A stretch of 64,000 nt of DNA from DASUPK01 sp963833375 (GCA_963833375.1 CAWHXR010000004.1:434001-498000); one strand, 5' to 3'; counted from the first letter of the stretch, positions 43,754 to 52,393 are shown. Notes: generated by a model not told the origin, from the letters alone. Numbers and translations are program-made.

Positions 43754-44319
43754 CAGACCACGGCCTCCGGGTTCGGAGCGAACTCCAGAATCAGCCGCTG
43801 CACCCGCCTGAACTCGTCGGTGCCGGCGCGGCCCAGCAGCTCGAAGAGAGCGGTCTCGACGCTGCTGACGACGGCGCCGGCCCGCTCCATCTTGTGCAGC
43901 CCGACGCGCCTGTTCTCGTCCGTTCGGGAGCCCACGGCGTCCTCCGCGACGTGAACCTCGGTGCCGGCGTCGAGTAGATCGAGCACCGTCTGGTTGACGC
44001 AGACGTGGGTCTCCATCCCGCAGACGAGCGCCTGGTCGCGTCCGCCGAGGTCGAAGCCGTCGGCATCAGCCGCCGAGAAGCAGATCTTCTCGAGCGGCTC
44101 GGCACCCTCGGGGAGGTGCTCGGCCACCTCGGGAGCGGTCTCCCCCAGCCCCTTCGGATACTGCTCGGTGACGATCACGGGGATCCCGATGGCCTCGGCT
44201 CCCTCGATCAGGGTCGCGGTCGCCCTCGCGATGCGCTCGAAGTCCGGGATCGCCTTGCGGAAGCCCTCCTGGACGTCGACCACCACGAGGGCGGCCCGCT
44301 GCGCGTCGAGCTTGCTCAC
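43753..44319 (-). CDS. isochorismatase-family cysteine hydrolase in the pyrimidine operon
   Basis: A 188-residue cysteine hydrolase with the complete triad Asp15 (VVVDVQEGF), Lys78 (LEKICFS) and Cys107 (GMETHVCVNQT). The family cleaves amides or similar bonds (nicotinamidase, N-carbamoyl hydrolases, ureidoacrylate hydrolase). It is fully embedded between pyrC and carA, with a GTGA overlap at its start and a one-base overlap at its end. That position suggests a role with carbamoyl or pyrimidine compounds, which is an inference. The exact substrate cannot be read from sequence. Confidence 0.86.
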   Translation of the reverse strand: MSKLDAQRAALVVVDVQEGFRKAIPDFERIARATATLIEGAEAIGIPVIVTEQYPKGLGETAPEVAEHLPEGAEPLEKICFSAADADGFDLGGRDQALVCGMETHVCVNQTVLDLLDAGTEVHVAEDAVGSRTDENRRVGLHKMERAGAVVSSVETALFELLGRAGTDEFRRVQRLILEFAPNPEAVV

Positions 44320-45695
44320 CCGGCGACTCCCAGGGCGAAGCTCCGCTGGCGGAAGGCGACCCGCCCCGCCGCGACGGTCATGAGGACGCGGCCCGTGAGC
44401 TCCCGGCCGCCGAAGCAGTTGTTGTAGGAGCGGCTCTCGTAGCCCTCCTCCCCGACGGTCCAGGCGAGCTCGGAGTCGATCAAGGCGAGGTTGGCGACAG
44501 CGCCCGGTTCGAGCCGCGGGGCCTCGATCCCGAAGGGCTCGCCACCGCCCCTCATTCGCTCGACCAGGACGTCCAGCCCGATCACGCCCGGGAGGACAAG
44601 GTCGGTGTAGAGCGCCGCGAAGGCGGTCTCGAGGCCGGTGGTCCCCATCGCCGCCTCCTCGAAGGGGACCTCCTTCTCCTCGGCGGCGTGCGGCGCGTGG
44701 TCGGTCGCGACGCAGTCGATGGTCCCATCGCGGAGGCCGTCGATCAGCGCCTGCCGATCGTCCTCGGTGCGCAGCGGAGGGTTCACCTTGAAGCGGGCGT
44801 CGAGGCTCCGCACGGCCTCGTCGGTGAGGGTGAGGTGGTGCGGGGTCGCCTCGCAGGTGACCTGGACCCCGGCGGCCTTGGCTCGGGCGATCTCCTCCAC
44901 CGAGGCCCGCGCCGAGAGGTGCTGAACGTGGATCCTCGCCCCCTCATAGAGGGCGAGCGAGCAGTCACGGGCGATCGCGGTGGACTCCGAGACCGCCGGC
45001 ACGCCCGCCATCCCAAGCGCCGCTGAGACCTCCCCCTCATGCATCACGCCATCGGCGGAGAGGTCGGGGTCCTCCTCGTGCAGGGCGATCACTCCGCCCG
45101 CCAGTCGCTGGTACTGAAGTGCCCGGCGGAGCACTCTCGCGTCGGCGATCGGCAGCCCGTCGTCCGAGAACCCGATCGCGCCGGCCTCGCTGAGCTCGGC
45201 CATCTCGGTGAGCTCCGCGCCGGCCATGCCGCGCGTCACGTTGGCGGCGAAGCCGACTGGGATCGACGCCTCCCGCTCGGCGCGGTCGCGGACCGATCCG
45301 AGGACCGCCGCGGAGTCGATCGGTGGCGAGGTGTTGGCCATCGCGATCACCGCGCAGTAGCCGCCGGCGGCGGCTGAGCGGGTGCCTGTCTCGAGGTCCT
45401 CCTTGTGCTCCTGCCCGGGCACCCGGAGGTGGACGTGCGGGTCGACGAACGCAGGCAGCGCCAGCAGGCCCTCTCCGTCCACGATCTCGGCGCCCTCGAT
45501 CTCGGGGGCACCGCCGGGCTCGGCGATCTCGGCGATCTCGCCCTCGCGCACCACCAGGTCGCGCGTCGCGTCGAGACCGGTGCGCGGATCGAAAAGCCGT
45601 GCCCCGGAGACGATCAGGTTCGCCCCGGGGCCGGGACGCGAGATCAGCTTGGGCGCCTCGGCGGCCCGATCGGATCCGTTCGCGGCGACGTTCAC
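44316..45695 (-). CDS. pyrC: dihydroorotase
   Basis: Closes carbamoyl aspartate to dihydroorotate. The 459-residue amidohydrolase has the zinc motif DPHVHLR (His87 and His89), the segments GGYCAVIAMANTSPP and VTCEATPHHLTLTDE, and the catalytic Asp in DCVATDHAPH. It belongs to the type found in Gram-positive bacteria. An N-terminal extension of about 25 residues (rich in Ala, Gly and Pro) precedes the domain. The GTG start overlaps the pyrB stop (GTGA), so a later start is less likely. Confidence 0.95.
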   Translation of the reverse strand: MNVAANGSDRAAEAPKLISRPGPGANLIVSGARLFDPRTGLDATRDLVVREGEIAEIAEPGGAPEIEGAEIVDGEGLLALPAFVDPHVHLRVPGQEHKEDLETGTRSAAAGGYCAVIAMANTSPPIDSAAVLGSVRDRAEREASIPVGFAANVTRGMAGAELTEMAELSEAGAIGFSDDGLPIADARVLRRALQYQRLAGGVIALHEEDPDLSADGVMHEGEVSAALGMAGVPAVSESTAIARDCSLALYEGARIHVQHLSARASVEEIARAKAAGVQVTCEATPHHLTLTDEAVRSLDARFKVNPPLRTEDDRQALIDGLRDGTIDCVATDHAPHAAEEKEVPFEEAAMGTTGLETAFAALYTDLVLPGVIGLDVLVERMRGGGEPFGIEAPRLEPGAVANLALIDSELAWTVGEEGYESRSYNNCFGGRELTGRVLMTVAAGRVAFRQRSFALGVAG

Positions 45696-46651
45696 GCAGG
45701 CTGTCCGATCGTCGGGGTGTCGGCGGGGGCCCGGCCCCGCTCCGGCCGGGAGCGGTCGGTTCCAGCCAGCAGCTCGTAGAGGATCGCCATTCGCACCACC
45801 AGGCCGCTCTCCACCTGGGCGGTGATCAGCGACTGCGGCGAGTCGATCACCTCGGGCGAGAGCTCGACTCCGCGATGGACCGGCCCCGGGTGCATGAGCA
45901 GCTGGCGGGGGCCGAGCCGCCGCGAATCGATCTGGTAGCGGCTCGCGTATTCGCGCAGTGAAGGCACGAAGCTCTCCTTCATCCGCTCCCGCTGCATCCG
46001 CAGCGCGTAGACCACGTCGGCTTCGCCCAGGCCCTCGAGGTCATAGGAGACCTTGCAGCCGAGGGCCTCGATGCCGCGCGGGATCAGCGTCGGCGGCCCG
46101 CAGATCGTCACCTTCGCGCCCATCTTCTGGAACGCCAGCAGGCAGGACCGCGCCACCCGGCTGTGCAGGACATCCCCGACGATCCAGATCTTCGTGCCCT
46201 CCAGGGAGTCCAGCCGCTGCCGCAGCGTGAAGACGTCGAGCAGCGCCTGCGTCGGGTGCTCGTGCTTGCCGTCGCCGGCGTTGATCACCGAGGCCTCGGT
46301 CCAGCGGGCCACCAGGCCGGCGGCCCCGGCGTGCGGCGAGCGGATCACGATCGCGGCCGGGTCGTAAGCCGAGAGCGTCGCAACGGTGTCCTTCAGCGAC
46401 TCGCCCTTGTCGACCGAGGAGCCGGCGGACTTGACGCTGACCACGTCGGCCGAGAGCCGCTTCGCCGCGAGCTCGAAGGAGGAGAGCGTCCTGGTGCTCG
46501 ACTCGTAGAAGAGGTTGACGATGGTCCGGCCGCGCAGGGTCGGGACCTTCTTGATGTCGCGGCGGCCAACCTCGGCGAAGCTCTCGGCGCGCGCCAGGAT
46601 GCGCTCCATCTCCTCGCGCGAGAGCTCGTCCACTCCGAGCAGGTGCTTCAT
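45692..46651 (-). CDS. pyrB: aspartate carbamoyltransferase catalytic subunit
   Basis: Transfers the carbamoyl group to aspartate, the committed step of pyrimidine synthesis. The 319-residue protein has the carbamoyl phosphate loop ESSTRTLSSFE (residues 50-60; many homologues have RTS here instead of LSS), the HPTQ motif in GKHEHPTQALLDV, and LLMHPGPVHRGVEL for substrate binding. A short Pro/Arg-rich tail follows. The ATG overlaps the pyrR stop (ATGA). No pyrI regulatory subunit is present. Confidence 0.96.
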   Translation of the reverse strand: MKHLLGVDELSREEMERILARAESFAEVGRRDIKKVPTLRGRTIVNLFYESSTRTLSSFELAAKRLSADVVSVKSAGSSVDKGESLKDTVATLSAYDPAAIVIRSPHAGAAGLVARWTEASVINAGDGKHEHPTQALLDVFTLRQRLDSLEGTKIWIVGDVLHSRVARSCLLAFQKMGAKVTICGPPTLIPRGIEALGCKVSYDLEGLGEADVVYALRMQRERMKESFVPSLREYASRYQIDSRRLGPRQLLMHPGPVHRGVELSPEVIDSPQSLITAQVESGLVVRMAILYELLAGTDRSRPERGRAPADTPTIGQPA

Positions 46652-47220
46652 GCGTCCCCCCTTGCCGTCGCCGCCGTCCCCGCGGTGGTGATCGCGATCT
46701 CGTCGACACCGTCCGTCTCCTCGAGTCGCACGTTCACCCTCTCCCCGGGCGCCGTTGGCAGGTTCTTGCCGACGTAGTCCGGGCGTATGGGGAGCTCGCG
46801 ATGGCCACGGTCCGCGATCACGGCCAGCTGGACCCGGGCGGGGCGCCCATAGTCGAAGAGGGCGTCGATCGCGGCTCGCACCGTCCGGCCGGTGTAGAGC
46901 ACGTCGTCGACCAGCACGATCGTGCGGCCCGCCAGGTCGAAGTCGAGGTGGGTGTCGTGGACGACCGGCGCGTCACGGGGCTCACGGCGCTCGATGTCGT
47001 CGCGGTAGAAGGAGATGTCGAGGTCGCCGAGCGGCACCCGTGTGCCACAGAGCTCGCCGACCAGGGCGTGCAGGCGCCGGCAGATCACCGCGCCGCGCGT
47101 ATGGATGCCGACCAGCGCCAGCCGGTCCGAGTCCTCATTCTTCTCGACGATCTCGTGGGCGATACGGACCAGCGTCCGCCTCAGATCGTCGTGATCGAGC
47201 ACGAGCTTCTCGTCGCTCAC
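46648..47220 (-). CDS. pyrR: pyrimidine operon regulator / uracil phosphoribosyltransferase
   Basis: An RNA-binding regulator that senses UMP/UTP, with side uracil phosphoribosyltransferase activity. The 190-residue protein has the PRPP loop IVLVDDVLYTGRT (residues 101-113), LVGIHTRGAVICRRL and the flexible loop DISFYRDDIERRE. It is the first gene of the operon. The GTG start has AAGGAG 7 nt upstream, which is part of a PyrR-binding hairpin, so PyrR probably represses its own translation. Confidence 0.96.
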   Translation of the reverse strand: MSDEKLVLDHDDLRRTLVRIAHEIVEKNEDSDRLALVGIHTRGAVICRRLHALVGELCGTRVPLGDLDISFYRDDIERREPRDAPVVHDTHLDFDLAGRTIVLVDDVLYTGRTVRAAIDALFDYGRPARVQLAVIADRGHRELPIRPDYVGKNLPTAPGERVNVRLEETDGVDEIAITTAGTAATARGDA

Positions 47221-47227
47221 TGCGGCG

Positions 47228-47260
47228 CTCCTTCCTGGCCTCGCTGGACCGGGTTAAAGG
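47228..47260 (-). promoter_or_regulatory. PyrR-binding RNA element overlapping the pyrR ribosome binding site
   Basis: The minus-strand leader carries the PyrR loop consensus (UCCAGNGAGGCCNGNAAGG type) at about 47249-47231, closed by GG/CC and by CCUU (47260-47257) pairing with AAGG (47233-47230). The AAGG is part of the AAGGAG Shine-Dalgarno of pyrR. PyrR binding would therefore hide the ribosome binding site, the mechanism known in mycobacteria. A TACGCT box (47279-47274) could be the operon's -10. Confidence 0.78.
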
Positions 47261-47335
47261 GGCTTGCCGAGCCAGCGTAGCAGCGGCCCCAGACCGCGAT
47301 GGAGCGTGAGGCCGCAAAGCGGGATCATCTCTTGC

Positions 47336-48202
47336 GTGCGGCGGGCGGTTGCGGAGGCGATAGAGCGGCACCGGGCCGCCGGCCGGGAGTTCGAGGCAGC
47401 CGGCGTCCGGAGCTTCGTGCGCGAGCAGGGCGAGGGCGATCCGGTGGTGCTGATGCACGGCGTCCCCGTGAGCTCCTTCCTCTACCGCAAGGTGCTCCCA
47501 CTGCTCCCCGATCGGGGACTGCGCGGGGTCGCCTTCGACCTCCCCGGGATGGGGCTCGCCGCGCGTCCGCGGGAATTCGACTACACCTGGACCGGCCTCG
47601 GTCGCTGGACGGGAGAAGCGATCGACGCCCTCGGCATCGACCGCTGCCACCTCGTGCTCCACGACATCGGTGGCCCGATCGGGCTCGAGTGGGCGGTCCG
47701 CAACCGCGATCGAGTGAAGACGCTCACCGTTCTGGACACGCTGCTGGCGGTGCACCGCTTCCACCGAGTCTGGCCGATCGCGCTCGCCGCTCCGCCGGTG
47801 CTCGGTCGGATCTGGGTCGCCACGGGTCGTCTACCCGCGGCGCGCTGGCTCTTCTACGCCCAGGGCATCGCGGATCGTTCCGCCACCCCCGCCCACGAGG
47901 TCGACGCCCACTTCGCTCTGCTGCGCGGCGATGACGGCGGTCGCGCCTACCAGCGGATCGTCCGCGGCTTCGAGCGGACCGCCGAGAAGGAGCGCCTCTA
48001 CCTGGGCGGCCTGCGCGAGGCCGGATGGCCGGCGCGGATCCTCTGGGGCGAGCGCGACCAGGCCCTCGGCGAGCATCAGCGCAAGGCGATCGAAGAGGCT
48101 CTCGGCGCCGAGGCGGCGGTGCTGCCGGCCAAACACTTCCTGCAGGAGGACCACGCTCCCGAGGTCGCCGAGGCGATCGCGGGCGTCGCCGGCTCGGCCT
48201 AG
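47336..48202 (+). CDS. alpha/beta hydrolase, haloalkane dehalogenase/epoxide hydrolase-like
   Basis: A 288-residue cytoplasmic hydrolase. It has the oxyanion motif HGVP (residues 41-44), the nucleophile elbow LHDIGG with Asp110 rather than Ser, and the likely catalytic His in AKHFLQED near residue 266. The Asp nucleophile places it with haloalkane dehalogenases and epoxide hydrolases; the substrate is unknown. The GTG start at 47336 is used. Its TAG shares a CTAG with the stop codon of convergent RNase Z. Confidence 0.82.
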   Translation: MRRAVAEAIERHRAAGREFEAAGVRSFVREQGEGDPVVLMHGVPVSSFLYRKVLPLLPDRGLRGVAFDLPGMGLAARPREFDYTWTGLGRWTGEAIDALGIDRCHLVLHDIGGPIGLEWAVRNRDRVKTLTVLDTLLAVHRFHRVWPIALAAPPVLGRIWVATGRLPAARWLFYAQGIADRSATPAHEVDAHFALLRGDDGGRAYQRIVRGFERTAEKERLYLGGLREAGWPARILWGERDQALGEHQRKAIEEALGAEAAVLPAKHFLQEDHAPEVAEAIAGVAGSA

Positions 48203-49182
48203 TCGCCGGCGGGCGCGGGCTCGGCGAGCGGCTCGGGCCGCTGCCTCGCACCCTCCTGGATCAGCTCCGGGTCGCCGCGCTCCGGGAAGGGGATCTCGAC
48301 CAGATCGAAGTCGCGCGGGGCGACGGTGTTGGGGAAGATGCCGCCGGCCTCGCCGAGCACTGCCGAGACCTTGTAGCGCGAGGAGACGTGGACGATCGCC
48401 AGCAGGCCCACCTCGGCGTCCGCGGCGAGCTGGGCGGCGTCGCGAGCGGTCGAGTGGCCCGTCTCCGCGGCGCGAGCCGACTCCTCGATCGCGAAGGTCC
48501 CGTCGTGGACGAGCAGCTGGGCGGCGTGGGCCGCGATCCGAGTCATCTCGCACGGCGCCGTGTCGCCGGTGATCACGACCTTTCGGCCGGGGCGCGCGTC
48601 ACCCATCACTTGATCGGGTCGCACCTCCGATCCCTCCACGGCGATTGTCTCGCCGCGCTGCAGGCGTCCGAAGTCGCGCTCGTCGATGATGCCGAGTCCG
48701 CGCGCCGCCTCGACGTCGAAGCGCCCAGGACGCTGGGGCTCCACATACGCGTAGCCGAGGGCCTTCATCCGGTGCTCGACCCCAAAGGCCTCCATTGCGA
48801 AGCCGTCGTGCTCGATCCCCTCCCCCGGCTCGAGCTCGACCAGCTCGACCTCGTAGCGAAGGCGCCCGAAGATCCGCCGCAAGGCCTCGAACAGGCCGTG
48901 CAGCCCGGCGGGGCCGACGATCCGCAGAGGGGCCTGCCGCTCCAACAGGTCATAGGTCTTGAGCAGTCCCGGGAGGCCCAGGTAGTGGTCGGCGTGGAAG
49001 TGCGTGATGTAGATGTCGTCCACCTGGACGAGCCCGGTCGAGTTGATCATCTGGCGCTGGGCGCCCTCACCGCAATCGACCAGGATGCGCGCGCCGCCCG
49101 CGCGGATCAGCACGCACGCCGTCGCCCTCCGCGCAGAGGGCACGGAGCCACCGGTGCCGAGGAAGACGACCGAGAGGTCCAT
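48199..49182 (-). CDS. rnz: ribonuclease Z (tRNA 3' endonuclease)
   Basis: Cuts the 3' trailer of tRNA precursors. The 327-residue metallo-beta-lactamase protein has HFHADH at residues 61-66, GTGGSVPSARR at the N-terminus, the aspartate ligand in VVITGDTAPC and a C-terminal VHVSSRYK close to the family's HFSSRY. The ATG lies 9 nt after a TAGGCT box. A tRNA gene lies 108 nt upstream on the other strand, a neighbour in keeping with its function. Confidence 0.93.
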   Translation of the reverse strand: MDLSVVFLGTGGSVPSARRATACVLIRAGGARILVDCGEGAQRQMINSTGLVQVDDIYITHFHADHYLGLPGLLKTYDLLERQAPLRIVGPAGLHGLFEALRRIFGRLRYEVELVELEPGEGIEHDGFAMEAFGVEHRMKALGYAYVEPQRPGRFDVEAARGLGIIDERDFGRLQRGETIAVEGSEVRPDQVMGDARPGRKVVITGDTAPCEMTRIAAHAAQLLVHDGTFAIEESARAAETGHSTARDAAQLAADAEVGLLAIVHVSSRYKVSAVLGEAGGIFPNTVAPRDFDLVEIPFPERGDPELIQEGARQRPEPLAEPAPAGD

Positions 49183-49290
49183 AGCGGGCCAAGCCTAGGG
49201 GCGGCGGCGGGGCGGTGATGCCCGCGCGATTGCGCGAGCCATGGCCACCTCCCTGATAGCCGGTGCGACCGGCTTACACTTCGCCGCCTA

Positions 49291-49363
49291 GCGCCCGTAG
49301 CTCAGTGGATAGAGCGCCTGCCTCCGGAGCAGGAAGTCACAGGTTCGAATCCTGTCGGGCGCG
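49291..49363 (+). tRNA. tRNA-Arg (anticodon CCG)
   Basis: A full cloverleaf: acceptor GCGCCCG (49291-49297) with CGGGCGC (49356-49362) and discriminator G, a four-pair D stem, anticodon stem CCTGC/GCAGG around the loop with CCG at 49324-49326, and a T arm with TTCGAAT. CCA is not encoded. It reads the arginine codon CGG. A TACACT box at 49275-49280 is a plausible -10. Confidence 0.97.
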
Positions 49364-49371
49364 CTGACCCA

Positions 49372-49388
49372 GCACCTCGTTGAGGTGC
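49372..49388. other. perfect 7-bp hairpin between tRNA-Arg and the acyltransferase gene
   Basis: GCACCTC-GTT-GAGGTGC, 9 nt past the tRNA and 23 nt past the stop of the convergent acyltransferase gene. It has no U-tract on either strand, so it may block 3' exonucleases rather than terminate. Confidence 0.5.
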
Positions 49389-49410
49389 ACGCGGAAGGCG
49401 ATGTCGGGTC

Positions 49411-50649
49411 TCAGAGGATGCGGCCGAGCCGAGTGCGGCTGACGAGGAGCCAGGCGAGCCCGAACGATCCGGCCACCCCGAGGCAAGCCACGGCGACGGC
49501 CTTGACCTCGGCGGGAACGGGGACCGGTCGCAGCGCGATCATCAGCCCGATCAGGACGACGCCCTGCAGGAGGAACGCGCCGTAGGCGCTGCGCGCCATG
49601 GCGCGACCGAGTCGCCCGGGGCGACGGCTGAGGTGTCGTTGCGCGAGGCCCAGCAGCCACACCGACGCGCCGACGGCGAGTGGGCCCTCGATCGCGGCCA
49701 GGGCCAATGCGGGCCAGTGGAGTCCGGGATCGAAGATGACGCCCCCGTCCACGCCGACCGCCGCCATGACCCCCGCGACGACCAGGAATGTCGAGACTCC
49801 GCCCAGTGCAGCCAATCCGCACCCGCGGCGGATCCGATCCGGCACCGGGTCGAGCCAGCCGCGCTGGGCGGCGACGATCCCCAGGCCGAACATCGCGATG
49901 AACTGCGGCCACTGCCAGACGTGGGATTGGCCGATCTGACCGCTTACGGCGGGAAGAACGGGACGCACCAGAACCGTGACCACCGAGATTGCCGCGGCGA
50001 GCTTGACCAGCGTCCACCCGGACAGCGGCGCGCTGTCATTCGGGGGAGCGCCGGGATCGTCACCGAAGGGGGGCTCGCGCCGAGCGCCCGCGCGCCAGTG
50101 CCACCAGGCCGCGTAGGCGAGCGAGTAGATGAGCAGGACCTCGACGAACCACATCGGACCCGTGTCGAGAACGGGGTCCTCATGCGAGAGGCGCCACCAG
50201 AACGAGTGCGTGTCCCCGGCCGCCAGATGCGCCGCCCAGATCGCCCCGGGCCAGAAGACCAGCGTCCAGACCACCAGCGGCACGCCCAGCCGGATCAGGC
50301 GGTCGCGGGCGAATTTCCGCGGGCCCTTGCGCGACACCGAGCCGGGGGTGACCAGCCCGGAGATCAGGAAGAACAGGCCCATGGCGAACATGGCGGCCGG
50401 GATCACCACCATCGCCAGCGTGATGTTGCTGACCCCCGCGAGCTGGACCTCCTGGACGTCCTGGTAGGGCCAGGCGTTCTCGAGGTCCCCGTAGGCCAGG
50501 GCACCGTGGCCGGCGATGATCACGGCGACCAGCAGCAGCTTGAGGTTGTCGAGGTACGCCACCCGCTCCCGGGGCCCGCGTGCGTCCGCAGCCCTCGGTC
50601 GCGGTGCGTGCGCGCGTTCAATCCGCGATCTCTCTGCGACGCTCTCCAC
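49411..50649 (-). CDS. membrane acyltransferase (acyltransferase 3 family)
   Basis: A 412-residue integral membrane protein with about ten hydrophobic segments. The N-terminal RERVAYLDNLKLLLVAVIIAGH matches the acyltransferase-3 family, in which the His at the end of the first segment is catalytic, and the motif GPMWFVEVLLIYS in the middle is also typical. Such enzymes acylate sugars, lipids or antibiotics on the membrane; the substrate is unknown. I use the GTG at 50649, with GAGGAAG 4-5 nt upstream. An open frame with another GTG extends to 50721. Confidence 0.83.
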   Translation of the reverse strand: MESVAERSRIERAHAPRPRAADARGPRERVAYLDNLKLLLVAVIIAGHGALAYGDLENAWPYQDVQEVQLAGVSNITLAMVVIPAAMFAMGLFFLISGLVTPGSVSRKGPRKFARDRLIRLGVPLVVWTLVFWPGAIWAAHLAAGDTHSFWWRLSHEDPVLDTGPMWFVEVLLIYSLAYAAWWHWRAGARREPPFGDDPGAPPNDSAPLSGWTLVKLAAAISVVTVLVRPVLPAVSGQIGQSHVWQWPQFIAMFGLGIVAAQRGWLDPVPDRIRRGCGLAALGGVSTFLVVAGVMAAVGVDGGVIFDPGLHWPALALAAIEGPLAVGASVWLLGLAQRHLSRRPGRLGRAMARSAYGAFLLQGVVLIGLMIALRPVPVPAEVKAVAVACLGVAGSFGLAWLLVSRTRLGRIL

Positions 50650-50776
50650 CAGGCTTCCTCGACTCACCTGTCTACTGGGAGCGTCGCGCCGTCCCGGGGG
50701 CGAGACAACCGTGGGAAACACCGAGATCCAGCGGGCGCGGACCCTGAAGCCCTGCCGCCGCCCGCGTGCCCGTCCA

Positions 50777-51049
50777 TCAGCCGCCGGCGACGGCGGGCAG
50801 GATTGTCACCTCGTCGCCGTCGGAGACGGCGGTGTCGAGCCCGTCCTGGAAGCGGATGTCCTCGCCCGAGACGTAGACGTTGACGAACCGCCGCAGGTCC
50901 CCGTCCTGGGTGATCCGCTCGCGGAGGCCGTCGTGCTGGTCGAAGACGGCGTCCAACGCCTCCCCGACCGTCGCTCCCTCTACCTCGAGCTCGCCCTCGC
51001 CGCCCGTGGCGGCGCGGAGCTGCGCGGGGATCTTTACCGTGATGCTCAT
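50777..51049 (-). CDS. MoaD/ThiS-type ubiquitin-like sulfur carrier protein
   Basis: A 90-residue beta-grasp protein ending in VAGG, the C-terminal Gly-Gly that becomes a thiocarboxylate sulfur donor in MoaD, ThiS and mycobacterial CysO. The family pattern is clear: MSITVKIPAQLRAATGGEGELEVEG, then a helix, FVNVYVSGEDIRF and GDEVTILPAVAGG (each part of a longer domain). It lies 43 nt after the threonine-synthase-like gene and should share its SAM-riboswitch transcript. No molybdopterin or thiamine genes are near, so CysO-like sulfur delivery to an amino acid synthase is the best inference. Confidence 0.88.
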   Translation of the reverse strand: MSITVKIPAQLRAATGGEGELEVEGATVGEALDAVFDQHDGLRERITQDGDLRRFVNVYVSGEDIRFQDGLDTAVSDGDEVTILPAVAGG

Positions 51050-51092
51050 CGGGCGGAGATCTTAGTCATCGCTTCCCCTCGGCGGCACTCGC

Positions 51093-52325
51093 TCAGGCGG
51101 AGACCGCGGCGCCCTCGAACTCGGCCTCGAAGGCCTCGAGCGTGGGCTCGATCTCGTGCATCCGGAAGGACTCCCTGGCCGCGTCGAGCGTCTTCAGCCC
51201 CTCCCCCGTGATGTAGGTGACGACCCGCTCGTCGCCACCGATCTGGCCGGCCTCCGCGAGCTTGGCGAGCACGCCGATCGTCACCCCACCCGCCGTCTCG
51301 GTGAACACGCCGGTGGTCTCCGCGAGCAGGCGGATCCCGGCGCGGATCTCGTCGTCCGTCACCGACTCGATCACGCCCTCGGTGTCCCGCGCCAGCTCGA
51401 GTGCGTAGGGGCCGTCGGCGGGATCGCCGATGGCGAGGCTCTTCGCGATCGTGTCCGGGCGCTGCGGCTTGCAGACGTCCCAGCCCTCCGCGAAGGCGGT
51501 CGCGACGGGCGAGCATCCCAGCGCCTGCGCGCCGCAGAAGACCGGCAGGTCGCCCGCGACGAGACCGAGGTCCAGCCAGTCCCGCATGCCTCTGGCGAGC
51601 TTCGTGAACAGCGACCCCGATGCGATCGGCGCCACGACGCGATCCGGGAGGTTCCAGCCGAGTTGCTCGATGGTCTCGAACGCGAGGGTCTTGGAGCCCT
51701 CGGAGTAGTACGGGCGAAGGTTGACGTTGACGAAAGCCCACGGGTGTGTCTGGCTGAGCTCGGTACAGAGCCGGTTGACGTCGTCGTAGGTCCCGCGGAT
51801 GCCGACCAGGTTGGTGCCGTAGATCCCGGTCGCGAGCAGCTTCTGCTCCTCCAGGTCGGCCGGCACGAAGACGTAGGAGTCGAGCCCAGCCGCCGCCGCG
51901 TGCGCCGCGACCGCGTTGGCGAGGTTCCCCGTCGAGGCGCAGGCCACGGTCTCGAAGCCGAGCTCCTTCGCCTTGGCGACCGCGACCGCGACCACGCGGT
52001 CCTTGAAGGAATGGGTGGGATTGGCGGCGTCGTTCTTGATCCAGAGCTCCCCCAGACCGAGCCGCTCGCCGAGCCGATCCGCACGGATCAGCGGCGTCAA
52101 CCCCGGCTCGAGCGGGTCGCCGGGAGGGCCGTCGAACGGCAGGAAGTCCGAGTAGCGCCAGATGCCGCGCGAGCCGGCCTGGATCTTCCGGCGCGCCTCC
52201 TCGGCGTCCAGGTCGGAGAGGTCATACGCCACCTCGAGCGGCCCGAAGCACTGCTCGCAGACGAAGCGGGCCTCGAGCGGGTACTCCTCCGCGCATTCCT
52301 TGCATCTGAGCGATTGAACTGCCAT
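51093..52325 (-). CDS. threonine synthase-like PLP enzyme under SAM-riboswitch control
   Basis: A 410-residue fold-type II PLP enzyme. It has an N-terminal zinc ribbon (Cys8, Cys11, Cys23, Cys26), the PLP-binding Lys108 in NPTHSFKDR (many threonine synthases have PTGSFKDR), the CASTGNLANAVAAHAA segment and APIASGSLFTKL for cofactor binding. Annotation pipelines would call it ThrC, which makes threonine from O-phosphohomoserine. The S-box riboswitch and the cotranscribed sulfur carrier suggest homocysteine synthesis from O-phosphohomoserine instead; that is inference. The ATG has AGGAG 5 nt upstream. Confidence 0.85.
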   Translation of the reverse strand: MAVQSLRCKECAEEYPLEARFVCEQCFGPLEVAYDLSDLDAEEARRKIQAGSRGIWRYSDFLPFDGPPGDPLEPGLTPLIRADRLGERLGLGELWIKNDAANPTHSFKDRVVAVAVAKAKELGFETVACASTGNLANAVAAHAAAAGLDSYVFVPADLEEQKLLATGIYGTNLVGIRGTYDDVNRLCTELSQTHPWAFVNVNLRPYYSEGSKTLAFETIEQLGWNLPDRVVAPIASGSLFTKLARGMRDWLDLGLVAGDLPVFCGAQALGCSPVATAFAEGWDVCKPQRPDTIAKSLAIGDPADGPYALELARDTEGVIESVTDDEIRAGIRLLAETTGVFTETAGGVTIGVLAKLAEAGQIGGDERVVTYITGEGLKTLDAARESFRMHEIEPTLEAFEAEFEGAAVSA

Positions 52326-52337
52326 CTGGCTCCTCTA

Positions 52338-52374
52338 CGAAAAACCTCCGCCGGGCTTGATGTGGGCGGAGGTT
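52338..52374 (-). terminator. riboswitch expression-platform terminator
   Basis: AACCTCCGCC (52374-52365) pairs perfectly with GGCGGAGGTT (52352-52343), followed by a five-T tract. The loop contains CCCACATC (52366-52359), complementary to GATGTGGG (52400-52393) at the end of the aptamer. That alternative pairing would break the terminator when SAM is low. Confidence 0.9.
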
Positions 52375-52393
52375 CCTTGGAGGAGCTCTCTTC

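Noticed and set aside
49372..49388. Intrinsic terminator for tRNA-Arg
   Set aside because: The hairpin is perfect but is not followed by a U-tract on either strand. I list it only as a hairpin.
49337..50017. Minus-strand frame running into tRNA-Arg
   Set aside because: It overlaps the tRNA and the acyltransferase gene in another frame, and the translation is low-complexity Arg/Gly/Pro.
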